Shown: positions 33,298 through 41,586 of the stretch, piece after piece
Position numbering within the stretch: position 1 is the first letter of the stretch
How the letters are laid out: the number at the start of each line of letters is the position of its first letter
From: a bacterium
GTDB lineage: Bacteria > JAMOTN01
Reading direction: 5' to 3'
Length of the DNA: 44,340 bases
Assembly (NCBI GenBank): GCA_027062325.1
Contig: JAMOTN010000028.1
Location: 1 to 44,340, forward strand
Made by a program: the position numbers and the translations under genes
Notes under the pieces: generated by a model
Databases searched by the model: none
What the model saw: the letters and a program-made list of their open reading frames with translations, nothing else
Told to the model about the DNA's origin: nothing

Positions 33298-34977
33298 TTA
33301 AAATGGAACTACATCCTCGTCTTCTGAAGCTGAATTGTGAGAGATTTGTGATGCTGAAGAAGTTGTTGTTTCTAGATCTTCAGCAGGAATCAATGTTCCC
33401 CCGAATACATCTAGAACTTTGTTTATAAATTCTTCTTTTTGTGAAACTTTAAATAGAACCTTGAGTCCCATGGTTTCTAATACGATTTTTTCAACGAGCT
33501 TTTTCTTTTTATCGTCGAAGTTTTTGGAAAAGATTTTACTTTTTGATTCGGGGTAGAATATAACGAGATTTTCTCCTTCTTGCCAAATTTGAGCTTCTCT
33601 GAGTAAGGAGGATAGTACAATGCTCTTTTTTCTGACAGCATTGAGAAGCTTTTGGGCTAAATCGGGATTGTGTGGAGGTAAGGATTGAGAAGTTGTAGTT
33701 GATTGTGTAGGTTTGGTTGTTAAGGTTATATTTTGCGAAGAATTTGTAAGTGTTGGTTTTGATGTTGATGATGTAATAGAGGAGGTGGTTGAAGATTTTT
33801 CTTGGGAAGCAACCGTTTTTGTGTTTGTTGATTTGTATTTAGGAAATGCTTGATCTATTTGGTGTTCTGTTTTTTGTTTCTCTTCTGCAACTTTTTCTTC
33901 TGCAGGAGATTTATCAGATGCTTTATCAGAGGGCAGTGGTACTAGATTTTCTCCTGCCAGTTCTATTAACATTTTGACGGTGATTTTAGCAATGGTTAAA
34001 TTCGAGGATTTAAGAGAATAAAGTCTGTCTGCTAATTTATCCAGATCTTGAAAAGAAGCTTTTTTTATTATGAAGTCCAGTTTAGATAATAATTCTTCAA
34101 ATATGAAGTTTAGGTTTCTACCTTCCCAGTAAATACGTTCGATTATTTCAAAAGCTCTATCTACATCGGTTGATTTAATGGCTTCTGCGAGTTCCTCAGT
34201 TGCTTTCACACTACCTAGGCCTAATATGCTCTCTACAAATTCTGCAGTTACTTTTTCTTCATCGCTTGCTAGAAAGGCTGCCACTACTTGCTCTAGGCTT
34301 GTCAGAGCATCACGCATTCCACCATCTGCAAACTCTGCGATTCTGAAAAGAGCTTTTTCTTCAATTTGAATTGGTTGAAATTTAGATTCCTGCTCAATAA
34401 CGAATTTGAGGTAATCTACGATCTCCTCAGGTTTTAACCTTTTGAATTCGAAGTGGATACAACGACTTCTGATTGTTGGAATAACGCGTTCTGGTTCGGT
34501 TGTGGCAAGGACAAATACTACAAAAGATGGTGGTTCTTCTAGGGTTTTAAGGAGAGCATTAGAAGCTTCTTTAGTTAGCATGTGGGCTTCGTCAATTATG
34601 TAGATTTTGTAACTTCCCACAGAAGGAGCAAGAGATACTGAGTCTCTTATTTCTCTTATTTGATCTATTCCACGATTGCTTGCTGCATCGAGTTCAAATA
34701 AATCGGGAAAAGATCCCTCATCAATTGATTTACATATGTCACACGAACAGCATGGCTCAGCACCACTTCTGTTAGGGCAGTTTAAGGATTTTGCTAGTAG
34801 ACGAGCAGTTGAGGTTTTTCCAGTGCCGCGTGGTCCGGAAAATAGATATGCTCCTGCGACTGAGTTGCTTTCCAAAGCTTTGGTTAAGGCTTTGACAATA
34901 TGAGATTGACCACGCATTTGTGAAAAAGTTTTAAAGCGATAGCGCCTATGGAGAGAGGACCACGCTTTGACAGCCAT
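33298..34977 (-). CDS. dnaX: DNA polymerase III subunit gamma/tau
   Basis: Clamp-loader ATPase of the replisome. 559 residues. Signature start RYRFKTFSQMRGQSHIVKAL, Walker A GPRGTGKTSTARLLAKSLNC, zinc cysteines in the C-x8-C-x2-C-x2-C arrangement, ELDAASNRGID, Walker B/DEAH in IYIIDEAHMLTKEASNALLK and sensor ATTEPERVIPTIRSRC. After the clamp-loader core (~1-365) a Ser/Thr/Lys linker (~370-445) joins a small C-terminal domain, as in tau. Lys-rich codons near 33500 (AAA AAG AAA AAG) were checked; they are not preceded by an A in the correct phase and lie near the C-terminus, so no programmed frameshift to gamma is proposed. GAGGTG precedes the ATG. It starts 10 bases after the upstream ligase-like gene. 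Confidence 0.96.
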   Translation of the reverse strand: MAVKAWSSLHRRYRFKTFSQMRGQSHIVKALTKALESNSVAGAYLFSGPRGTGKTSTARLLAKSLNCPNRSGAEPCCSCDICKSIDEGSFPDLFELDAASNRGIDQIREIRDSVSLAPSVGSYKIYIIDEAHMLTKEASNALLKTLEEPPSFVVFVLATTEPERVIPTIRSRCIHFEFKRLKPEEIVDYLKFVIEQESKFQPIQIEEKALFRIAEFADGGMRDALTSLEQVVAAFLASDEEKVTAEFVESILGLGSVKATEELAEAIKSTDVDRAFEIIERIYWEGRNLNFIFEELLSKLDFIIKKASFQDLDKLADRLYSLKSSNLTIAKITVKMLIELAGENLVPLPSDKASDKSPAEEKVAEEKQKTEHQIDQAFPKYKSTNTKTVASQEKSSTTSSITSSTSKPTLTNSSQNITLTTKPTQSTTTSQSLPPHNPDLAQKLLNAVRKKSIVLSSLLREAQIWQEGENLVIFYPESKSKIFSKNFDDKKKKLVEKIVLETMGLKVLFKVSQKEEFINKVLDVFGGTLIPAEDLETTTSSASQISHNSASEDEDVVPF

Positions 34978-34987
34978 TTTTTACACC

Positions 34988-37786
34988 TCACTTGGAAGAG
35001 CTTTCTGTTGTACCAGTGTGAATATTGAGGTTTAGATTGCTTTTTAATTTTTTGATTTCCACCGTTGATAAAATAAATGAAGCTTTATCCAATATGTAAT
35101 TTATTATCCGCTTATCTAGCATTGAGGAGAATTTAGCAAGTTTTGAGTAGAGAAGTTGGGCACGCTTTGGGTTGATTTGAGAGAATACAGAGTTGACTCC
35201 CACCTTTAGAATATAATCTTGAGCATCTTTCAGGGCGCTTTCAGCTTCTTTTGTAGATGATTCAAAGGCAAAAGCTCTTAACATTACCACACCTGCAGGT
35301 AAAAATTGATGTAATTTTGCATAAAGATGAGCACATTCTTTTAAAGTTTGGGGATTATTTATACCTAGGTTAACAGCTTTTTGTAGGTTGAAGAGTATGT
35401 CTTTTGATGTAGGATTAATCTTATAAAGGAGTTGAGCTTTTAATAGGTAGGAATCTCTTAATAAAGCGGCGACATCTTTTGCTTTTATCTTTGAAAATAC
35501 GGATTGAGCAAAAGAAATTGCATTATCTAACTTTCTAATATCTCCGGTTTGTTTAGCGAGTTGGTAAGAGGAGAGGGCAAAATCAAACATATACCTAGTA
35601 TCGTTTGGACTAATGGCAAGTAATCTTGTTGCCCATTTATTTGCTTCCTGCCAATTGTTGTACTGCTTAGCTATGAAGAGAAGATTTTCAAGAGCTAACT
35701 TATCTCGTGGAGATATTTCAACAATTTTTTCAAAAAGTTCTTTTGCCTCGTCAAATTTTTTCAAGAACATCTTTACTCTTGCTTTGGCTTGAAGAGCTGT
35801 AAGATTAAGTGCAGAATTTGGAATTGAATCAAGCTCATGTTCTGCTGATGCAATCATTTTCATGCGCCAGTAGGCTTCTGCTTTCAGAAGAGATAGTTGA
35901 TCTCGTCTAGCTCCATGCTTAATACCTTCATCAGCTATTTCAACTGCGATTGCGGGGAACCCTGATGTTAAAAATAGTTCTGCTGCTGCAATAAATGCGT
36001 TTTTATTTTGAGAAGCGACCCCAATACTTCTTTTTGCCAGGTATAGAGCCTCTGCAATTTTACGATTAAGTTTTTTGATTTGGGAAGCAAGTGAACATGT
36101 GAATGTGCTCATACCATAGTAAAGGGCTTCATCTACTGCTTTATCTGCTTCTTTGACTTTACCTGTAGCCAGAAGAAGGTTTGCAACGTGAAACTTTGTC
36201 TCTGGATTGTAGGGGAAACGAGAGTTGCTAAATTGAATTGCTTGAGCAGCTGCTTGAAGGGCTCTTTTGTTTGATACGCCAAACTGTGAGATTATTGAAA
36301 CGGTTTGTTTGAGGCTAACATCGGCTGTTATGTGCCGAATTGGCAAGTAAAGCATACCCAGCACGAGCAGACTTCCCACAGGCATGAACAGCCATGAGGC
36401 AAACTCGGGAATTTCGAACTTTTTCTGTTCTCTTTTAACAAATAGATTGTACGAGTTAAGTGCAATTAGAAGGGAAAATATTACAGTTAATTTGGGCATG
36501 AGACGTTGGAATGGAAAACCGAAGAAAGCGACAGTCATGAAACCTACAATAGAAGATAAAGCTCCCACTACTATGTACTTACTCTCCCAATCAGTTTGTT
36601 TCATAGTATTTATACCCCTTGCAAAGGCTCTGAAGAAAAATAGAAGAAAGAAGAACAACGCAAATATTCCCAAATCTGTAGTAACATTGATGTATTCGTT
36701 ATGAGAGCGAGCAAAGTTAAGAGCGTGGCGCAGCCACTTATCGTGATTTTCCAATGTTTGATTTACCGTTCGGAATTGATATTCAGGATAAAAGATCCTG
36801 TATGTCCAAAGTCCTGTTCCGGTTCCTGGTTGTTCTGAAACAAGCCTTAAAGAGGACCACCACATTAGGAAACGCTGCCAGATTGTAGATGTGTAATAGA
36901 ATTTACTCAGAGACAGCCCCATCTTTTTACTAACAAAGAAGAGTATAATAAATATTAATAGTATTGCGATAATTATCCAAACAACTAGCTTTCTCCACCT
37001 TTTATCGAATATGATTTCTCTTGACATAAGTAAGAAAAAGAGTCCTCCCATAATCATTCCTAACATTGCTGCTCTTGTAACAGATACCCATACGCACGTT
37101 GCTATTATCAGGAAAAGACCTGCAAAAACAAAACCCCACTTACGCTTTTGGGGAGATTTAATATAGGCAACAGCAATCCCAGCTGCCAGCCACATTGATG
37201 GGACTAGATACTCCGTAAGGAAGTTTGGGTTTCCAAAAAATGAGAAAACTCTTTTTTTTCCTATTGCTCCTATGACGTTTTGTGCTCCGAAAATTGGGTC
37301 GATTCCAAAGTATTGGAGAACTCCATAAAAAGCTGTTAAACTGGCAGCAATTGATATTACGGTAATTGTTAACTTTACATTTTCTACGGTATCTGCAAGA
37401 TAATTAGCAGCTATTAAAGCAAACCAGTAGTAACTTGTGAGGGATAAAAACCAAAAGAGGCTCCATCCTTGACGCATAGAAAATATTGCAGCGGTAAAAG
37501 CAAAGACTAAAAACATGAGAGGCTCAAATTTAAGAGGAATGTGTATTTTTTCGGTTTTATTTCCAGAAAGTCCAATTCTCAGCAAGTATATGGCTACTGT
37601 TGGGATTATAATTATTCTAAATAAAAATTCTTTTGCTCCTAAAAAATTCTGCTTTGTGTATTGTGAGTATACAAATGGGATTACTGCAAATATGAAGAGT
37701 AATGCAAATCGAATTACAAAATCTATAAATTTCAAAGTTGTAGGATTCGCTGCCGAAGAGTTCAAGCTAGTAGATTTTTGAGCCAT
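34988..37786 (-). CDS. O-antigen-ligase-like (Wzy_C) membrane protein with C-terminal TPR domain
   Basis: 932 residues. About 11-12 membrane helices in the first ~480 residues. Family features include SFFGNPNFLTEYLVPSMWLA, WVSVTRAAMLGM (a basic residue after a hydrophobic helix), a periplasmic loop with GTGLWTYRIFYPEYQ, and the ARSHNEYINVTTDLGIFAL motif. These mark the WaaL/Wzy/PglL ligase-polymerase superfamily, which moves lipid-linked glycans in the periplasm. Residues ~500-930 are helical repeats (KFHVANLLLATGKVKEADKA, AELFLTSGFPAIAVEIADEG, KARVKMFLKKFDEAKELF). Ligases fused to TPRs are known in several phyla; the acceptor is unknown. Oddly, it sits between mutS and dnaX. AAAGGAGAGG before the ATG. 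Confidence 0.8.
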   Translation of the reverse strand: MAQKSTSLNSSAANPTTLKFIDFVIRFALLFIFAVIPFVYSQYTKQNFLGAKEFLFRIIIIPTVAIYLLRIGLSGNKTEKIHIPLKFEPLMFLVFAFTAAIFSMRQGWSLFWFLSLTSYYWFALIAANYLADTVENVKLTITVISIAASLTAFYGVLQYFGIDPIFGAQNVIGAIGKKRVFSFFGNPNFLTEYLVPSMWLAAGIAVAYIKSPQKRKWGFVFAGLFLIIATCVWVSVTRAAMLGMIMGGLFFLLMSREIIFDKRWRKLVVWIIIAILLIFIILFFVSKKMGLSLSKFYYTSTIWQRFLMWWSSLRLVSEQPGTGTGLWTYRIFYPEYQFRTVNQTLENHDKWLRHALNFARSHNEYINVTTDLGIFALFFFLLFFFRAFARGINTMKQTDWESKYIVVGALSSIVGFMTVAFFGFPFQRLMPKLTVIFSLLIALNSYNLFVKREQKKFEIPEFASWLFMPVGSLLVLGMLYLPIRHITADVSLKQTVSIISQFGVSNKRALQAAAQAIQFSNSRFPYNPETKFHVANLLLATGKVKEADKAVDEALYYGMSTFTCSLASQIKKLNRKIAEALYLAKRSIGVASQNKNAFIAAAELFLTSGFPAIAVEIADEGIKHGARRDQLSLLKAEAYWRMKMIASAEHELDSIPNSALNLTALQAKARVKMFLKKFDEAKELFEKIVEISPRDKLALENLLFIAKQYNNWQEANKWATRLLAISPNDTRYMFDFALSSYQLAKQTGDIRKLDNAISFAQSVFSKIKAKDVAALLRDSYLLKAQLLYKINPTSKDILFNLQKAVNLGINNPQTLKECAHLYAKLHQFLPAGVVMLRAFAFESSTKEAESALKDAQDYILKVGVNSVFSQINPKRAQLLYSKLAKFSSMLDKRIINYILDKASFILSTVEIKKLKSNLNLNIHTGTTESSSK

Positions 37787-37840
37787 ATTTATCCTCTCCT
37801 TTGACAGACATTTAAGATTTTAAAGTGGTTGTTCTTACAT

Positions 37841-40279
37841 TTATTCAATCATCTTTTTCATCTCAGCCAGAATATTTAGTGCTTCTATAGGGGTTACCTT
37901 ATTAAGCTCAATGCTTTTTAGGTACTCTTCAACTTTACTACTTGCTATATTACCAAAAAGCACGTTTTTTACAACTAAGCTTTGATTTTTACGTTCACTT
38001 TCAAGCCAAGCTAGGATCTCTTCTGCTCTCTGTAAAATTTCATCTGGAATTGAGGCTAATTTCGCCACATAAATTCCGTAGCTTTTATTGGATACTCCCT
38101 CCACTATTCTATATAGAAAGACAATTTCCGCTCCTGTTTCTTTAACCTTTGTTGTATAGAAGTTGACTCGCGGAAGATTCAACTTCGAAAGCTCATGGTA
38201 ATGAGTTGCAAATAGAGTTTTGGCTCCAATAGTGTTGTGCACATACTCTACTATACTCCATGCGATTGATATTCCATCATAAGTACTTGTGCCGCGTCCT
38301 ATTTCATCAAATATGATGAGACTGTTTTTAGTAGCACTTCTTAAAATCTGGGCAGTTTCTGACATCTCTACCATGAATGTGGATTTACCACGAGCTAAGT
38401 TATCAGCTGCTCCAATTCTTGCAAATATTCCATCAACAGGTTTAAAGATAAGTTTATCTGCCGGAACCCATAAACCAGCTTGAGCCATCAAGATGATAGT
38501 TGCTACCTGCCTTATATATGTGGATTTTCCAGCCATGTTCGGCCCAGTTATTATGTGTATTTCTCCATCTTTTAATTCTGTATTGTTTGGCACGAACTCT
38601 GTGAGTTGCTCAACGACTGGATGACGACCATTTTCAATGCGTAAAATATCTTCGGTTGTAATTATGGGTTTTGAATAGTTATTTTTGCAAGCAAACTCAG
38701 CAAATGAGGCAGCAACATCTAATTCTGCTATCTCATTTGCTATTAGAATTATCTCTTCTTGATACGATAAAATTTCATCGATCAATTGAGAATAAAATTC
38801 CCGTTCAGTTTCTTCAAGAGAAGATGAAGCTTTGAGGATCTCAAGCTCTAGGGATTTTAACTCTTGAGTGGTATAACGTTCAGCTTGTTTCAGAGTTTGT
38901 TTTCTGTCCCACTCTACAGGTACCTTTGATATTTGAGATTTTGTTACTTCTATGTAATATCCAAGTTGTCTGTTGTAACCTATGCGCAAATTTTTAATAC
39001 CTGTTTTCTCACGTAAGGAACTTTCTAAGTTTATCATGTACTGTTCTGTGTTTTCAATTAATTGGTAGAGTTTATCAAGCTCTGGAAAAACACCTGATTT
39101 AAATATGCCTTTTCCAACTTCTGAAGGGTCATCTTTAAACTTATTTTCAAGTTCTGAACAGATAAACGCTAAGTTGCTGTGTTTTGTGAGAGTTGATGCT
39201 GTTTGGAGTGAATCTAAGAATGAGAGAAAATGACGTGGATGCAGTTTGTGACGTTGGGCTTTTAATTTACTGAATTGACGTTGAATATCGCCTATTTTTT
39301 CGAGAGCTGCAAGTGTAGAGATGCGATTTTCGGGATCTGAGACAAACTTTTCAATTAGATTCCACTTTTCTTGAAGGGAAGATACATTTTTATCTGGATT
39401 TAGAAGACGTTTTCTCAAAAGACGCTTTCCCATAGGAGTGCGCATAACAGATAAGATGGAAAATAGAGAAATCCCACCCTTTAAAAGGGGATCGACTATT
39501 TCAAGGTTGCGTATCGTATTGTCGTCTAGATTAACGTTTTCTGTGAATGAAAAGTACTTAGGTTCAGAAATCAGCTCACATGACTGAGGGTATACTGTAT
39601 TTAAATACTCTGTAAGAATTTGCCATGCACGTGCGAATGGATAATTGGTGAGTGGTGATAAAGGTACCCAATTTATTGATTTTTTTTCCGTGTTCAAATT
39701 TAAACCTTTTTCTATTATGAGTTCACTTGGAGAGACGACGTTTATTAGACGTTCAACTTCTGTTTTTGTGCCTTTGAACCAATAGGCTTCAGAAGTTGAA
39801 AGATCTGCCCAGACTACTTCTATTGGAAAGGTTAGGGCTACAGCCATTATGAAATTGTTTTTTTCTTCAGATAGTAGCTCTTCTTCGTATATGGTTCCAG
39901 GAGTTATGACTCTTACAACTCCACGTCTTACCAATTTTTTTCCATCAGGTTCTTCGAGTTGATCACAAATTGCTACGTGATAGCCTGCCTCCACCAATCT
40001 CTTTATATAACGAGAAAAGGCGTGAATTGGAATGCCGGCCATTGGAAGATCAATGTCTTTGGAGCGGCGGGTTAAGGCTATACCTAGGATTTTACTTGCA
40101 ATTTCTGCATCTTCTCCAAACAGCTCATAAAAATCTCCCATTTGAAAAAGGAGAAGAGTGTTTGGATAGCCAGACTTTATCTCTATGTATTGCTTGAGCC
40201 ACGGTGTTAGCTTATCGCGTGGAATTTTGGCGATGTAATTGTCGTTTATGTTTTTTATGGCGGCGCTAATGTCTCCCAC
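37841..40279 (-). CDS. mutS: DNA mismatch repair protein MutS
   Basis: Recognises mismatches and small loops. 812 residues, MutS1 type. The mismatch-contacting Phe-x-Glu is in LLLFQMGDFYELFGEDA near residue 50. Domain III lever/clamp follows (SLREKTGIKNLRIGYNRQLG). The ATPase has Walker A GPNMAGKSTYIRQVA, the ARGKSTFMVEM signature, Walker B IIFDEIGRGTSTYDG and FATHYHEL. The C-terminal helix-turn-helix (SLVVKN... to PIEALNILAEMKK) is also present. The GTG start has AGGAGG 8 bases upstream. MutL is not in the window. Part of the close-packed minus-strand series, 36 bases downstream of the TldE-like gene. Confidence 0.97.
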   Translation of the reverse strand: MGDISAAIKNINDNYIAKIPRDKLTPWLKQYIEIKSGYPNTLLLFQMGDFYELFGEDAEIASKILGIALTRRSKDIDLPMAGIPIHAFSRYIKRLVEAGYHVAICDQLEEPDGKKLVRRGVVRVITPGTIYEEELLSEEKNNFIMAVALTFPIEVVWADLSTSEAYWFKGTKTEVERLINVVSPSELIIEKGLNLNTEKKSINWVPLSPLTNYPFARAWQILTEYLNTVYPQSCELISEPKYFSFTENVNLDDNTIRNLEIVDPLLKGGISLFSILSVMRTPMGKRLLRKRLLNPDKNVSSLQEKWNLIEKFVSDPENRISTLAALEKIGDIQRQFSKLKAQRHKLHPRHFLSFLDSLQTASTLTKHSNLAFICSELENKFKDDPSEVGKGIFKSGVFPELDKLYQLIENTEQYMINLESSLREKTGIKNLRIGYNRQLGYYIEVTKSQISKVPVEWDRKQTLKQAERYTTQELKSLELEILKASSSLEETEREFYSQLIDEILSYQEEIILIANEIAELDVAASFAEFACKNNYSKPIITTEDILRIENGRHPVVEQLTEFVPNNTELKDGEIHIITGPNMAGKSTYIRQVATIILMAQAGLWVPADKLIFKPVDGIFARIGAADNLARGKSTFMVEMSETAQILRSATKNSLIIFDEIGRGTSTYDGISIAWSIVEYVHNTIGAKTLFATHYHELSKLNLPRVNFYTTKVKETGAEIVFLYRIVEGVSNKSYGIYVAKLASIPDEILQRAEEILAWLESERKNQSLVVKNVLFGNIASSKVEEYLKSIELNKVTPIEALNILAEMKKMIE

Positions 40280-40315
40280 TTCGCCGTCCTCCTGTCGAGT
40301 TTAGCTTTGCGTACG

Positions 40316-41470
40316 TTAATCTTTGACTGCTACATTGACTCTGTCAATCAAAATGTAACCCGATAAATCTCCGTACAACTTGGATATACCAATAATTTTG
40401 AAAAGCATCTCCCAGATATTGTCACCTATTGTTACGTTTAAAAAGCTTCCCTTGAATTCTCCGTTTTGCCATATATAACCATCTGCCGAAAGAGAGTAAT
40501 TTCCACTGTAAGGATTGACTCCGCCCACTTCTTTTGTGCGGATAATCTCAAGTACTGTATCGCAGCTTCTAAGATCATCGACTTCTACTTCACCTTCAAC
40601 TACTGGCGTTGGGGAACAAGTTCTTAATCCAGTTCTAGAGCCAGATTTTACTCCTAACTTTTTAGATGTATAGGTGTCTCCGGCAAAATTAGTAAATATT
40701 CCATTTTGTATAAAGAAATCTTTTTGTTTTGGAAGACCTTCCCAATCGATTTGAGAGCGCCAATCTTTTAAAACACTAGGGTCGGATTTTAGATTGAGAA
40801 TAGAAGTTGCAATCATTCTACCGCGCTTGTTTTCCAGAGTAGATGCTTTCCTAAGGAGCTGATAGGCATCTATGTGTACTAGAAGATTTGAAATGAAATC
40901 TTCTGCAATTGACGGGGATAGAAGGACCTTGTATTTACCGCTTTTAAGTTTACCAACTTCAGACAAACGTTCTATTTGCTCCACAGCCTCTGCTATTGCT
41001 TTTTCAACCGAGGCTGGACCTGATGCATGTCCAAAGCCTGAGAGAGAACCTTTTGCAAGTGCAACCCAGCAGTAAGCGACATTGTACTCGGAAGATGAAT
41101 CAATTCCTGTTGAAGATGTAACAGCCACTTTTTCACGGCCAGCAACGTAGAATAGCTTTTCAAATTTATAAGGAACTTGCTTTACCATCTCCTGTACAGC
41201 GTCAAATGAAATGTGCTTATAGTTAGGTGCTTTGTGTGAAAATTTGACATTTTCAGGTATTTCAAACTCTGTTTCTGTTGGATAGGATTTAAGGGTCTCC
41301 TCTTCTGGATTTTCAATATCTGCTTCAAATGTTGCAGAGTAAAGTTTTTCCTCCTTTTTAACAACGCAAGTTATAGATTTGTCTTTGCGCTTTTGAATGC
41401 GCCAGTTTTCGTTACCATCGTATATGACTTCTACTGCATTGGTTACTACTTCTCGTTTAAAAGTTAACAT
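40316..41470 (-). CDS. TldE/PmbA-like protein of the TldD/PmbA family
   Basis: 384 residues. C-terminal family landmarks are clear: TKEVGGVNPYSGNYSLSADG, then YIWQNGEFKGSFLNVTIGDN and IWEMLFKI, parallel to PmbA 'GVNP-TGD-S-GA-G--I-NGE'. The middle has ASVEKAIAEAVEQIERL and KYKVLLSPSIAEDFISNLL. The HExxxH zinc motif of the catalytic TldD subunit is absent, which fits TldE/PmbA, the non-metal subunit of the heterodimeric protease. N-terminal ~70 residues are unusually poorly conserved. No tldD is adjacent. AAAGGAGG precedes the ATG. First gene of the series leading to mutS, the ligase-like gene, dnaX and alaS. Confidence 0.75.
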   Translation of the reverse strand: MLTFKREVVTNAVEVIYDGNENWRIQKRKDKSITCVVKKEEKLYSATFEADIENPEEETLKSYPTETEFEIPENVKFSHKAPNYKHISFDAVQEMVKQVPYKFEKLFYVAGREKVAVTSSTGIDSSSEYNVAYCWVALAKGSLSGFGHASGPASVEKAIAEAVEQIERLSEVGKLKSGKYKVLLSPSIAEDFISNLLVHIDAYQLLRKASTLENKRGRMIATSILNLKSDPSVLKDWRSQIDWEGLPKQKDFFIQNGIFTNFAGDTYTSKKLGVKSGSRTGLRTCSPTPVVEGEVEVDDLRSCDTVLEIIRTKEVGGVNPYSGNYSLSADGYIWQNGEFKGSFLNVTIGDNIWEMLFKIIGISKLYGDLSGYILIDRVNVAVKD

Positions 41471-41516
41471 ATCAGTCGCCTCCTTTGGAGAGTGATTTTT
41501 CTAAAAAAAGGATAAC

Positions 41517-41548
41517 AAAAAGGGGACAGTGCTGCACACACTGCCCCC
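41517..41548 (-). terminator. Terminator-type hairpin after the aldehyde dehydrogenase gene
   Basis: On the minus strand GGGGGCAGTG (41548-41539) pairs with CACTGTCCCC (41531-41522) through one G-U, with a 7-base loop, followed by TTTTT at 41521-41517. It lies 28 bases after the dehydrogenase stop and 47 bases before the TldE-like start. It should end the dehydrogenase transcript. A promoter-like pair lies immediately upstream, so it may also be a leader hairpin for the next operon. Confidence 0.88.
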
Positions 41549-41557
41549 TGTGAAAAA

Positions 41558-41586
41558 ATTAAAAGAATTGCTACATTAGGCATCAA
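41558..41586 (-). promoter_or_regulatory. Possible promoter for the TldE-mutS-ligase-dnaX-alaS series
   Basis: On the minus strand TTGATG (41586-41581) and TTTAAT (41563-41558) are exactly 17 bases apart; both match consensus at four to five positions. The -35 overlaps the last codons of the dehydrogenase. The predicted start point (~41551) is right at the foot of the hairpin. The space after the hairpin holds no better candidate. Confidence 0.45.

Noticed and set aside
33490-33515. A-rich run in dnaX as a programmed frameshift site for gamma
   Set aside because: The AAA AAG pairs are preceded by T or G in the required position, and the run is near the C-terminus, not after the clamp-loader core.
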